DNA of 64,000 nucleotides from Siphonodentalium dalli (lineage: Eukaryota > Mollusca > Scaphopoda > Gadilida > Siphonodentaliidae), in contig CP136069.1 in the NCBI GenBank assembly GCA_032622095.1, forward strand, positions 202,912,690-202,976,689. Reading direction: 5' to 3'. The notes under the pieces are model-generated. The model saw only the letters and a list, made by a program, of their open reading frames with translations, was not told the origin of the DNA and searched no databases. Shown piece by piece: positions 20,954 through 31,629 of this stretch. Position 1 is the first letter of the stretch. Each line of letters opens with the position of its first letter. A program made the translations under genes and the position numbers.

Positions 20954-22332
20954 TGGCTGCGGACACACGTACCACAGTAGCGATGGCATAGTAGGTGTGA
21001 CAATTTATTATGGTGGAGTTTGGTGACAATTATTGGTCGTCATAATTAATATGCCATAGCAAGCCATGTCGCCCTCTGCAAAATCGCGCAATGAGTCTAC
21101 CACTCTCTGTCAGCGACGGTCGATCTCCCAAGGATGTATTTATCTACCTGAATGTCTTGTCGCTGTTGATCTTTACTCAACACGCAGTGTTATATTCTGC
21201 ATGCTAACACACAAGTCCACTTAATAACTTAATGAATAACCGATTTCTGTCAATAGCCATGATTGTTCTTACTAAGAACAAATCGCCCGTGTAATTTCTC
21301 AGCAAATGTAAGTGAGTCAAACCTTATGCGTAGAACTAAACGTCGCAAAATAAAAAAACGCAATTGGGGAACTGTCTTAATATGCAATTGGGGAACTGTC
21401 TTAATACGAATTAATATAAGTAGATAAACATGCATGCATTGAGATCATATAAAAAAACGTACCACATGCATGATATGTGAGTCAATGAGGAATTGTCACC
21501 AGGCCACGGTCAAACACAATTCTGGACGATCGATCGTGCAATTATATATATCGTAGCGAATACAATTTAGCAAAACGTAATGAGTAGAGATCAACCTTGG
21601 TGAAACGCAATGGGTTAATTGGTCCAGTCGACTCAATTGGCTGCGGACACACGTACCACAGTAGCTATGGCATAGTAGGTGTGACAATGTATTATGGTGG
21701 AGTTTGGTGACAATTGGCCGTCATATTTCTGTGCCATGGCCATAGCTATGTTGCCATCTGAGTTTCCACACAATGAGTCGACTTGACCAATTAACCCATT
21801 GCGTTTCACCAAGGCTGAGCTCTACTCATTACGTTTTGCTACATTGTATTATCTACGATATATATAATTTCACGTTCGATCGTCCAGAATTGTGTTTAAC
21901 AGTGGCAATCCCTCATTCACTCACATATCATGCATGCAGTACGTTTTGTTGATATGATCTCAATTCATGTTTATCCACTTATATTAATTTCATGCGTATT
22001 AAGACAGTTCCCCATTTGCGTTTTTTTTCATTTTGCGGCGTTTAGTTCCACGCATAATTCCACTAATATTATCATGTGGGCCGATGAAGCTGTGTTGGAG
22101 GAAATGCAGCTGCAATAAAATATCTGGAATAAACAAAGCGAACTATACAAGGACCAAAAACAAGAAAAAGGCTGATTATAACGAACTCTGGAGGGCTCAT
22201 TGTGCGAATATGCAGCGGCGACATAGCTAGCTATGGCATATTAATTATGACAACCAGTTTTCACCAAACTGCACCATAATAAATTGTCACACCTACTTCT
22301 GCCATCGCTACTGTGATACGTGTGTCCGCAGC
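20954..22332. mobile_element. Two joined copies of a GCGGACACACG-family MITE forming a large inverted repeat
   Basis: GGCTGCGGACACACGTACCA occurs at 20954 and 21639, and the inverted end (ATACGTGTGTCCGCAGC) at 22332. Each outer junction has ATT next to it. Sequence at about 21250-21630 is the inverted counterpart of 21775-22065 (GACCAATTAACCCATTGCGT, CGTATTAAGACAGTTCCCC in both). The first copy lacks its second terminus. No open frame recalls a transposase. Confidence 0.7.
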
Positions 22333-22340
22333 TATTCTCT

Positions 22341-22625
22341 CCACTGGAAGAATGTAGAAATCAACTAAGATTATCGAAAATGTCAACCTCATCGACTATA
22401 TATATATATATATACCATTTCAGACAATACAACGTTTGAACTAGGCACCAAGTATATTTTACTACTTTGTTGGGGACGAATTATTGGGAATAAACATTAC
22501 GGAAATGACTCCACCAACAACTAGCACCGCATGTAATTCGTTTATAACAATGACGCATTGTTCTGGCTAATTTGATATCAAATCTATGAAAATAACTTAC
22601 TTTGGCAAGATTCTTTGCTTTTCCG
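22341..22625 (+). repeat. Dispersed repeat R3
   Basis: AATCAACTAAGATTATCGAA, ATTTTACTACTTTGTTGGGG, GCATGTAATTCGTTTATAAC and AATTTGATATCAAAT match the reverse complement of 56765-57030 in order. Includes an (AT)n tract near 22398. Confidence 0.65.
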
Positions 22626-22835
22626 TTATTTAAACCTTATTTATAAACAGTTTATTATATGACCTATATAAATGAAACAATTTATAAACAATTGAACATT
22701 TTATAATCACCACTACCATTCAGTGTTCCAACATCGAGTCTCGATCCAGATGATGCAATATATGCCAGGTTTAGCTCCATTCTTTGCAAACTATCTAACC
22801 TTCCCATCATGACTGGAGTTTCCTGATTCAATGTG

Positions 22836-23009
22836 ACAATGGATTTGCTTATATATGCGAGTCTCACACAGGGGGCCTCGCATATATACGAGAATGTATT
22901 GACCTAACAATATTTACGTTGACGTTGTAAGCCATGCAGTACATTATCATTACATGTATATATGCGAGGCTCCCTATTGGAGACTCGCATATATAAGAGA
23001 CTGCACTGG
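22836..23009. repeat. Two degenerate copies of the 67-bp hairpin
   Basis: CTTATATATGCGAG ... CCTCGCATATATACGAGAAT (22836-22900) and GTATATATGCGAG ... CTCGCATATATAAGAGACTG (22950-23009). Loops differ from the other copies (CTCACACAGGGGG; GCTCCCTATTGGA). No flanking TTAA TIR was found. These may be older relatives of the cassette. Confidence 0.6.
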
Positions 23010-23170
23010 CAAAGGAACATCAATGCAGCACCAGCGTGCTTCCCGCCATGTAAGGGCTAAAATATCCACAAGAGGTCTCTGTTTGCATTGTGAAGAGAGA
23101 TAAGATGAAGAAACACTCCAAACAAGAAATCGTTACCAATTAAGAAGAAGGAGGGACAGACTGGAAAAAA
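23010..23170. other. Unassigned spacer
   Basis: No coding or repeat structure recognised. Confidence 0.3.
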
Positions 23171-25016
23171 TATGTTCAAGGAAAAGTACGTCCATTCATT
23201 CTCAGAATCATGCATCTGGAGTTTTTCTATTTGCTATAGTCACAATGACATGGGAGGTCTTGGGTCTGTTAACCCTTTACCCAACAAACCGGCCAAAACC
23301 GGCCAAATAAAGCTTCAACAGCCTAAAATATCTTCGGTATGTCTCAATAGAACCATACAAATATGTATATCATTGGAACCGGCTCCTTGACCACATTGTG
23401 ATAGTTACAGTTATGCCCTGTGCCAATGCATTCTCTTATATACGCGAGTCGACCATAGGTCGCCTCGCATATATAAGAGAATGCATTGGCCTAACAATTT
23501 TTTATCATTTTTTTAAATAAATGTTTCTGACAATTTTAGGACATAAAATAAAAAAAAACATCCATTACCCTGCAGGGAGCCCCACAGGGCCCACATATAT
23601 ATAGAAGTATATAGAAGAGTGTCGAATGCTCATGTTTGTCTGGGGCTCTGTATGGGTCAATTTATAAAATTGTTAAAGAATACAAGAAATAATTATTAAA
23701 ATTGTAAAAAATTGTTAGGCCAATGCATTATCTTATATATGCGAGGCGACCTATGGTCGACTCGCATATATAAGAGAATGCATTGGCACAGGGTAAAAAA
23801 AAATCCCGACTTACGACTGGATTTGATATGGCGGGGTCACATATATCCTGTCTAATCCTGATACAGCCCGTGTTAACTGCATTGATAGCGTTACGCGTTT
23901 ATTGTCGCAACTTAAATGCATTGGAAAACAGGTTTAACGCTTGTCAGAATATGTTCAAGGAAAAGTACGTCCATTCATTCTCAGAATCATGCATCTGAAG
24001 TTTTTCTATTTGCTATAGTCACAATGACATGGGAGGTCTTGGGTCTGTTAACCCTTTACCCAACAAACCGGCCAAAACCGGCCAAATAAAGCTTCAACAG
24101 CCTAAAATATCTTCGGTCTGTCTCAATAGAACCATACAAATATGTATATCATTGGAACCGGCTCCTTGACCACATTGTGATAGTTACAGTTATGCCCTGT
24201 GCCAATGCATTCTCTTATATACGCGAGTCGACCATAGGTCGCCTCGCATATATAAGAGAATGCATTGGCCTAACAATTTTTTATAATTTTTTTAAATAAA
24301 TGTTTCTGACAATTTTAGGACATAAAATAAAAAACATCCATTACCCTGCAGGGAGCCCCACAGGGCCCACATATATATAGAAGTATATAGAAGAGTGTCG
24401 ACTGCTCATGTTTGTCTGGGGCTCTGTATGGGTCAATTTATAAAATTGTTAAAGAATACAAGAAATAATTATTAAAATTGTAAAAAATTGTTAGGCCAAT
24501 GCATTATCTAATATATGCGAGGCGACCTATGGTCGACTCGCATATATAAGAGAATGCATTGGCACAGGGTAAAAAAAATCCCGACTTACGACTGGATTTG
24601 ATATGGCTGGGTCACATATATCCTGTCTAATCCTGATACAGCCCGTGTTAACTGCATTGATAGCGTTACGCGTTTATTGTCGCAACATAAATGCATTGGA
24701 AAACAGGTTTAACGCTTGTCAGAATATGTTCAAGGAAAAGTACGTCCATTCATTCTCAGAATCATGCATCTGAAGTTTTTCTATTTGCTATAGTCACAAT
24801 GACATGGGAGGTCTTGGGTCTGTTAACCCTTTACCCAACAAACCGGCCAAAACCGGCCAAATAAAGCTTCAACAGCCTAAAATATCTTCGGTCTGTCTCA
24901 ATAGAACCATACAAATATGTATATCATTGGAACCGGCTCCTTGACCACATTGTGATAGTTACAGTTATGCCCTGTGCCAATGCATTCTCTTATATACGCG
25001 AGTCGACCATAAGTGT
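23171..25016. repeat. Tandem array of a chimeric hairpin MITE, ~777-bp unit
   Basis: TATGTTCAAGGAAAAGTACG recurs at 23171, 23950 and 24725, giving periods of 779 and 775 and about 2.4 units. Each full unit has the left arm of the TTAACCCTTTACCCAACA MITE up to the first hairpin. The spacer, second hairpin and right arm of the TGTGACCCGCC family follow (AATCCCGACTTACGACTGGA, then ATATGGCGGGGTCACATA or ATATGGCTGGGTCACATA). About 130 bp of non-MITE flank completes the unit. Hairpins lie at 23423-23489, 23720-23786, 24202-24268 and 24496-24562. TTAA sites are at 23279 and 24048. Confidence 0.85.
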
Positions 25017-25118
25017 TAAGCAAATGCATTCTCTTATATATGCGAGGCGACACATGGTCGACTCGCATATATAAGAGAATGCATTGGCACAGGGCCGTTC
25101 TGTTGGGTAAAGGGTTAA
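24833..25118. mobile_element. TTAA-flanked hairpin MITE closing the array, internal deletion
   Basis: TTAACCCTTTACCCAACAAA ... GTTGGGTAAAGGGTTAA, 286 bp. The first hairpin breaks off in its loop after GTCGACCAT and passes straight to AAGTGTTAAGC and the second hairpin. Most of one hairpin arm and most of the spacer are therefore missing. Both termini are of the same family here, unlike the chimeric units to its left. Confidence 0.8.
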
Positions 25119-25164
25119 TTAATTAGATCGTGAGTATTTTCTCATTGTGTTAGTTGTATTAAAT

Positions 25165-25372
25165 CCACTTGGCGGTTTGAGCTGAAAAATATACCTAATA
25201 ATATTAATATTTGAATTTTTCCCGCTATCGAAATAGGTCGATAAATACTTGAACTACCTTTCTATGAGCGTTATATGTCCCAAAACGACGCATTGAAGTC
25301 CTAAAACAAAAAAACAGTTATTTGCATGACATGCATGGGACAATAAAGAGCGTTCCGCATTACTCTATTCCT
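25165..25372 (+). repeat. Dispersed repeat R2
   Basis: CTTGGCGGTTTGAGCTG, ATACCTAATAATATTAATAT, GAAATAGGTCGATAAATACT, ACTACCTTTCTATGAGCGTT, then CAATAAAGAGCGTTCCGC and CTATTCCTGATACGGTAC. The following minisatellite grows out of the last block. Confidence 0.7.
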
Positions 25373-25585
25373 GATACGGTACAAATGCATATAGGTTATC
25401 TACGGTACAAATACATATAGGTTATCTACGGTACAAATACATATAGGTTATCTACAGTACAAATACATATAGGTTATATACGGTACAAATACATATAGGT
25501 TATCTACGGTACAAATACATATAGGTTATCTACGGTACAAATACATATAGGTTATCTACGGTACAAATACATATAGGTTATCTCC
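25373..25585. repeat. 26-bp minisatellite
   Basis: About eight units of TACGGTACAAATACATATAG + GTTATC, with a 26-base period. The seed GATACGGTACAAAT aligns with GATATGGTAGAAAT in other R2 copies. Confidence 0.9.
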
Positions 25586-25733
25586 ACCATGTGTGTTTCC
25601 GAGATCCGTATTCAAGTCGAGCTGCCTTCTCTGGGCAGTCTATCGACGAGTCAGCAGGACGAGTCGATACACAGCCCAGAGAAGGCAGCGGGACTTGAAT
25701 ACGGATCTCGGAAACACACAGGATGGTGATAAC
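25577..25733. repeat. Long palindrome
   Basis: TGTGTGTTTCCGAGATCCGT + ATTCAAGTC pairs with GACTTGAATACGGATCTCGG + AAACACACA. CTGCCTTCTCTGGGC pairs with GCCCAGAGAAGGCAG. The loop lies around 25650. Arms of about 65-70 bases with few mismatches. Its left edge overlaps the end of the minisatellite. Confidence 0.82.
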
Positions 25734-25976
25734 CAATTTATCTTACAATTCGTCCCATAAACATGGAATAAAACTCAATTTAAATCAGGAACTATTTTAT
25801 TACGCGCAATACAAAACGTACACAATATTTTCAGCACGCGACTTGGTGAGAAGTCAAATTCTGAGAAATCTACGTCACGTGACTATTCAATTTCGCTTTG
25901 ACTGGAATCCGATTCAATGATGAGTCGACGATATTTACGTTTCGAATGTTCGACATAATTGTCACTTTTAACAGGA
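25734..25976. other. Flank of the Crypton-like gene; no feature recognised
   Basis: No TIR was found. Cryptons characteristically lack them, so the element border cannot be set by eye. Confidence 0.35.
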
Positions 25977-27644
25977 TCATTGTAATATTTGATGGTGCAA
26001 TTTCCTTGGATGGTAATTTTGTTGGCGATAGGCAATGCTGGAGATGACTGTCCATTCAGTTTTCACGAATTTCGTAATTTCCGACACTTCAACAATCGAC
26101 TTCTGACTTGCCGCATTCGCAGTGTCACATGTATCAGCAATTCTAGTCGGAACGAAATTCGAATTGTCAACATTGGAATCAGAAGTTGGTGTTCGTTTTG
26201 ATGCTATGCAGAGGATATCCGACATTTTTCGTTGCATTTCTACAGATGCAACAGAATAATTATTCACACTGGCAATATTTCTGTGACCTGAAAGCTGTGC
26301 AATGGTGTAAGGAGTAATGTCATTATGAAGAAGTCGAGTGCACGTTGTTTTCCAGACGCAGTTATTGGTCATTCTACCCGGAAGTTCACCTTTCTCTGCC
26401 ATCTTCTTCATTATTTTGGCCAATGCATGTTCACCCATAGGTTGAGCCTTATACCAGAAAGGTGAATCTGGTTTCCGATTATGATTAACTTGAATGTAAA
26501 ATGGTGAATCAGTCTGCAAAGTGTTCAATGGACGCTTTGATGCGAATACCTTGTATGCCGCAACTGGACATTCTGTAGCTGGAACTCCAGGGATTGCGAA
26601 TGCTTTCGGACTGAATGCTCGGTGGTGAGTATTGGCACTTTCTCCTGTTCGGGTTTTTGTCGTCCTTTCATTGTGTTTAAGAAATTCAACACCATTCGCG
26701 TCCTTCTCAAGTGCAATGTCACCCCATCGCAAACTATGTTGCTCTTTTCCAGTACGCATGCCGAATAATTTAACATTAGTGTACCACATCAGATTTTTGT
26801 TAAACCGTAGGGGCAGTCAACACTCAGCACTGATCTCTCCCTGAGAAGAACTTCCTCACTTTCCGTTACAGGTTCTGCTGCATTTGGGCGATTACCTTTG
26901 CCAGCTTCTTTCAACTGCATGCTTCCTCTTGCTTGCTAACACAATCGTGGAACCTTCCAATTCACTGTCCATGCATATGCGATAAGGATATTTCTTTTCC
27001 CTCAAGTAACTGTCAATACCACGGTGGTATGATGTCAATGAGTCTGGCTCATAATCAGATCCATCAGCTTTCCTTACAGACAGAATGGATGACCCTATTT
27101 AGTTGTCCATATGAATTGGGTCAATTGTCTCAATTGCTTGAAATTCATTTCTCTCTGACAAAAATCTTGTGAATGCCCTTATCACCACTTGTGTTTTCTT
27201 CACTGTATTATCATTTTGCATGCTAGTAACAAAGTCATCTTTCTCAGAATCATGAACATCAACAAATGTTGGTGCCTTGGAATTTGATGCAGGTCTCTGA
27301 ATATTCAGATTCACCGCTGATGGTTCAATAACATTAACAGCAGCAGTACTAGTGGTATCAGTGGTTGAAATACTTGCATTTGTGTTGTTATCATTGTTGC
27401 TTCTTCGCCATCCCCATAATGGAACTGAGGACCCATAGTCAGAAACACTGGCTGATATTGTGGCATCTGCAGGCAACATTTGAGAATTACACTGACTTTT
27501 AACTAAAACATTGCTTTCACTAGTTTTAGAACTGTTTACTTGGTCGATGCTGCTCACAACATCATGCAAATCGTCATCATCTTTAAATAGCTGCATTAGA
27601 TCATCGTATGATACATCATTTAGATTAACTGCTTCAAATTCCAT
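25977..27644 (-). pseudogene. Crypton-type tyrosine recombinase (DUF3504-like), broken
   Basis: Cryptons move as DNA using a tyrosine recombinase; animal copies belong to the DUF3504 group, also seen in domesticated ZMYM and KIAA1958 proteins. N-terminal part 27644-27099: an acidic low-complexity lead, then a core-binding-like segment (KKTQVVIRAFTRFLSERNEF). A TAG stop follows, but the same frame continues with LSVRKADGSDYEPDSLTSYH. A frameshift near 26910 and another near 26805 lead into the catalytic domain (26789-25977): GMRTGKEQHSLRWGDI, ERTTKTRTG, CPVAAYK, PFYIQVN, then SGHRNIASVNNYS with the expected tyrosine. Where related proteins have His-x-x-Arg (NHSVRKT), this copy reads NNCVWKT, so both catalytic residues appear lost. 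It is intronless and surrounded by transposons. Probably a dead element. Confidence 0.8.
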
Positions 27645-28311
27645 ATTGTTTTAAATTTTTTCGAACTTTCGCAAGAATCGATCAATTTACGTTGTGTACA
27701 CTGCAGAAATTGCAAATGCAGACGACGCTTTAAAAGCATCTAAATAAACCATTAAAATTAATTCATGAGAAATGCAATGAAATTACGGACATTTCGTAAG
27801 TAATATCTCTTGTATCCTTAAAAAAATATAATTTTATTTCAAATTCCGTTCTGTATTTTATCGAATAAAAATTGCCGTCAGCAGCTTCTGATCAAGACCG
27901 TACTGAATTACGGGGAATTCCCTACTTCGCTTATAATAGAAATTGTCGAAATAGTCCGTATTCGTGCGCGCTGTAAACAATGTGTTGGTTTTTAAATTTC
28001 CAATAATTTTGCGGTGCGTTTTTTTGTTTTTTTTCGGCCCTGTCCTGTCCTCTTTCCACATTCTTTCCACTTTTTTAACACAAGTATTTATTATATTACG
28101 TTCGTAGCGCACGCTGATGTTATTTTACGGCTTTTAAATTGGTTATTTAAACGCTTTGTTTTGAAAACAAGCCAGTTGTCAAAACGCACGTGCACTCGCT
28201 GTTGCCATCCACGATATCCTTGTTGCCATCCAGGATAGAAGATGGGAAGCCGCCTAGGCGTTTACGCGTGTATTTGAGAAAAATAGCTAAATTGTCAGAT
28301 AAATACATATT
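27645..28311. other. No gene seen
   Basis: Upstream flank of the Crypton-like remnant, possibly including its 5' UTR. The 84-codon frame on the - strand at 27858-28112 is Lys/Arg-rich with no recognisable motif. Confidence 0.35.
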
Positions 28312-28825
28312 GGATGCGGACACACGTACCACAGTAGCGATGGCATAGTAGGTGTGACAATTAATTATGGTAGAGTTTGGTGACAATTGGTCAACATAAT
28401 GTATATGCCATAGGGAGTCGTGTCGCGCGCCGCATATTCGCACAGTGAGTCGACTGACCAATTAACCCATTGAGTTTTCACCAAGGTTGATCTCTACTCA
28501 TTACGTTTAGCCACATTGTATTCTCTACGATACATAAAAATGCACGACCGATCGTCCATAATTGTCTTGTGTGTTAGCATTAAAAATATAACATTGCGTG
28601 TTGAGTAACGATCAACAGCGACAAGACATTCGATTTGATAAATCATTGAGATGTCGATCTCGACGCTGATAGAGCTTGGAAAAGACTCATTGTGTGAATG
28701 TGCGGCGGGCGACATGTCTCGTTATGGCACAGGAATATGACGACCAATTGTCACCTGTAAATTACAGCATAATTAATTGTCACACCTACTATGCCATCGC
28801 TACTGTGATACGTGTGTCCGCAGCC
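28312..28825. mobile_element. GCGGACACACG-family MITE, complete copy
   Basis: GGATGCGGACACACGTACCA at the left; TACGTGTGTCCGCAGCC at the right. Inverted arms extend about 140 bp (GATGGCATAGTAGGTGTGAC in both). ATT borders both ends, a possible 3-bp target duplication. 514 bp, non-coding. Related copies are at 20954-22332. Confidence 0.8.
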
Positions 28826-28838
28826 ATTATCACGTCAG

Positions 28839-29230
28839 TTAACCCTTTACCCAACAAACCGGCCAAAACCGGCCAAATAAAGCTTCAACAGCCTAAAATA
28901 TCTTCGGTCTGTCTCAATAGAACCATACAAATATGGATATCATTGGAATCGGCTCCTTGACCACATTGTGATAGTTACAGTTATGCCCTGTGCCAATGCA
29001 TTCTCTTATATATGCGAGTCGACCATAGGTCGCCTCGCATATATAAGAGAATGCATTGGCCTAAAAAAATCTTTTTTTTAACACTTTTTACCATTTTTTC
29101 TTACATTCTTTAACAATTTGTAATGTGTTAAGCTAAGGCATTCTCTTATATATGCGATGCGACATATGGTCGACTCGCATATATAAGAGAATGCATTGGC
29201 ACAGGGCCCTTCTGTTGGGTAAAGGGTTAA
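28839..29230. mobile_element. TTAA-flanked hairpin MITE, full length
   Basis: TTAACCCTTTACCCAACAAA ... CTGTTGGGTAAAGGGTTAA, 392 bp, long arm on the left. Hairpins at 28993-29059 and about 29136-29202; the second carries several substitutions (CTAAGGCATTC, GCGATGCGACATATGG). It begins 13 bases after the preceding MITE. Confidence 0.88.
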
Positions 29231-29282
29231 GTGATCTGAGTCTCCATAATGACGTCAAGTTGAGAAGATGAACTGTCGCGAG

Positions 29283-29392
29283 TCTGATACGGGATCCAAT
29301 GCACCTCCTCAATGAGACGTGATACGGGATCCCATGCACCTCCTCAATGAGACGTGATACGGGACCCCATGCATCTCCTCAATGAGACGTGA
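29283..29392. repeat. 35-bp tandem repeat
   Basis: Just over three units of GATACGGGATCCCATGCACC + TCCTCAATGAGACGT, with single-base variants. Confidence 0.85.
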
Positions 29393-29504
29393 TGAGAAGA
29401 ACGATATCACTTCACTGACTGCGGGTGGTCACGTGTTACAACATGGCATGCTAACCTTACTATAACAAAAACAAAATCCACATTTCATAAAATTAATGTT
29501 TAGA

Positions 29505-29935
29505 CTACCAATTCTAGCGTCGCGAGATTTAAGATTTAGGTACTATAGGTTGATAAGGATTAGGCATACCCCAGTGGACAGTTCTGTACATAATCGTTAA
29601 GATCTTGACACAACACTCCGCGTATTATCGTACCTGGATCGTACCTGGATAAAAATCGTTGTTCTAACTGGTTAATGATTCTCAGTCTTTTCGGCAGTTT
29701 AGTTGGGTGTGAACGACACGTGTCATTTTCTTATATTATCATAAATCTTATTCATGCTGCACCGATAATTCTAAAGTTCCATAAACGACGTGATTGCGTA
29801 AGATGCACGATTTATATTACGGATATATGCGTATTGATATATAGCAGGGTACTTTTTTATAGGCATTTCGTCATAGGAAATCAGTTGTTGCCAGAACATG
29901 CACGGCAACATGCATGTAAAATGCGTTTTTACCCA
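29505..29935 (+). repeat. Dispersed repeat R4
   Basis: CCAATTCTAGCGTCGCGAGA, ACTATAGGTTGATAAGGATT, TTTCGGCAGTTTAG, GACACGTGTCATTTTCTTAT and AGGCATTTCGTCATAGGAAA match the reverse complement of 47935-48330 in the same order. Unknown family, no coding. Confidence 0.65.
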
Positions 29936-29954
29936 AACTAACGCCGTAATGTAA

Positions 29955-30345
29955 TTAACCCTTTACCCAACAGAAGGCCCCTGTGCCAATGCATTCTCTT
30001 ATATATGCGAGTCGACCATAGGTCGCCTCGCATATATAAGAGAATGCATTGGCTTAACACATTAAACATTGTTAAAGAATGTAAGAAAAATGGTAAAAAG
30101 TGTTAAAAAAAGATTTTTTTTAGGCCAATGCATTCTCTTATATATGCGAGGCGACCTATGGTCGACTCGCATATATAAGAGAATGCATTGGCACAGGGCA
30201 TAACTGTAACTATCACAATGTGGTCAAGGAGCCGGTTCCAATGATATCCATATGTGTATGGTTCTATTGAGACAGACCGAAGATATTTTAGGCTGTTGAA
30301 GCTTTATTTGGCCGGTTTTGGCCGGTTTGTTGGGTAAAGGGTTAA
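29955..30345. mobile_element. TTAA-flanked hairpin MITE, full length
   Basis: TTAACCCTTTACCCAACAGA ... GTTGGGTAAAGGGTTAA, 391 bp, long arm on the right. Hairpins 29986-30052 and 30125-30191. Its right TTAA directly abuts the TTAA of the next element. Confidence 0.88.
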
Positions 30346-30847
30346 TTAAAGGCACGTGAGGCCTTAGTTGTCGAAAATATTCATATTTGTTCCAATCACC
30401 GTAAACAGAAAAACATTAAAACGCATACAGTTTCGTTCATATATACCTTGACCATCGCGTAAACAGCATGTTATCACAAAGACCTACTATATTTTACCTA
30501 AGCAAGAGCCTGATTGTGTTACAGAAGACAGCACAATGCTACTGGCTAATCACACACAAATGGCATAAACGCTCTTTATTAGTTCCATATCAGGAATTCA
30601 CCAACAAAGAACGCTCTTTATGTTTACCATCATAATATAAACAAACACCAGAAAAGTAACTTTTTATGCTTTTGTTTACATAACAATGGTCAAACAGATG
30701 ACAATAACTTACTGTTTATGCGATATTTCTTAATTGTATACGGACACAGTCTGTCTACATTTTTATGTTATTTCTGTTTGTGGCGGTTTTTGACGGGTGT
30801 AAATATTTTCACAGGACACCCACCGACAAGGCCAACCGTACCTTTAA
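30346..30847 (-). mobile_element. TTAA-flanked MITE, AGGCACG family
   Basis: TTAAAGGCACGTGAGGCCTT at the left; GGCCAACCGTACCTTTAA at the right (inverted match TTAAAGG[CT]ACG...GGCCTT). The interior is the inverse of 10492-11014. CGCTCTTT occurs twice near 30570 and 30610. 502 bp. Confidence 0.75.
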
Positions 30848-31589
30848 GTAAAATTGATTTAATTCCGTGAACATGTAGCCCTCAAACACCCGAATGATGG
30901 ATTCTTGCGAGATAATTGCATGCTATTTACATACAAATTTCGGTGCCATAATAAAACAAGATATTGGTAAAGAAAAGTACCTATATAACTAAACTATATA
31001 ACTAAAGTATTTTTGCAAGAACAAGAAACCACCACCTTCCAGTTTAAACTGGATTTTGGAGCGATATATAGACTATACTCTGAGAGAATATTTACCTTAT
31101 TTTAAATGTCCAGTATCAGTCTCTCCTGATGCTTCCACTGACGAATGTTAAAATATTCCACGATGGTGTGTCGCAGTATATCGCATATGTCCATGTACAT
31201 GTACTACATAACTGACACATTATTTCTAAATATGTATGCTAATCCAATACATTATACATGCATGCGCATAATAATTATCATACATGTATTTATATATACA
31301 CATCTGATATTGTTCTCTGTATATCTAGATGATGATGGGCAAAATAAACTGAAAAATTATAATATGCTTCTCTTCAGGCCTACGCCGGCCAGATATTTTC
31401 TTTTGCCAAAAAGAAAATATTTTTTGGCCAAATTCGTTAGTGAACTAAAAGTGATGGTGTCCCATTGGAACTAAGGATACCGCCACATGCAATTGGCTGC
31501 ATTAGGCCAATATAAATAAATTGCCAGATTTATATCCATCTTTTTCAGAAAAATGTGGCGGGAGGGCGAATTTTTGTTGTTATGTTATT
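30848..31589. other. No gene seen; short hairpin near 31386-31430
   Basis: GGCCAGATATTTTCTTTT pairs with AAAGAAAATATTTTTTGGCC to form a small AT-rich hairpin. No other feature was found. Confidence 0.4.
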
Positions 31590-31629
31590 ATTCCTAATAG
31601 AATAGAATAGAATATTTATTGCAATACAC

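Noticed and set aside
27858-28112. Lys/Arg-rich 84-residue frame near the Crypton remnant
   Set aside because: No homology recognised and no link to the recombinase frame.
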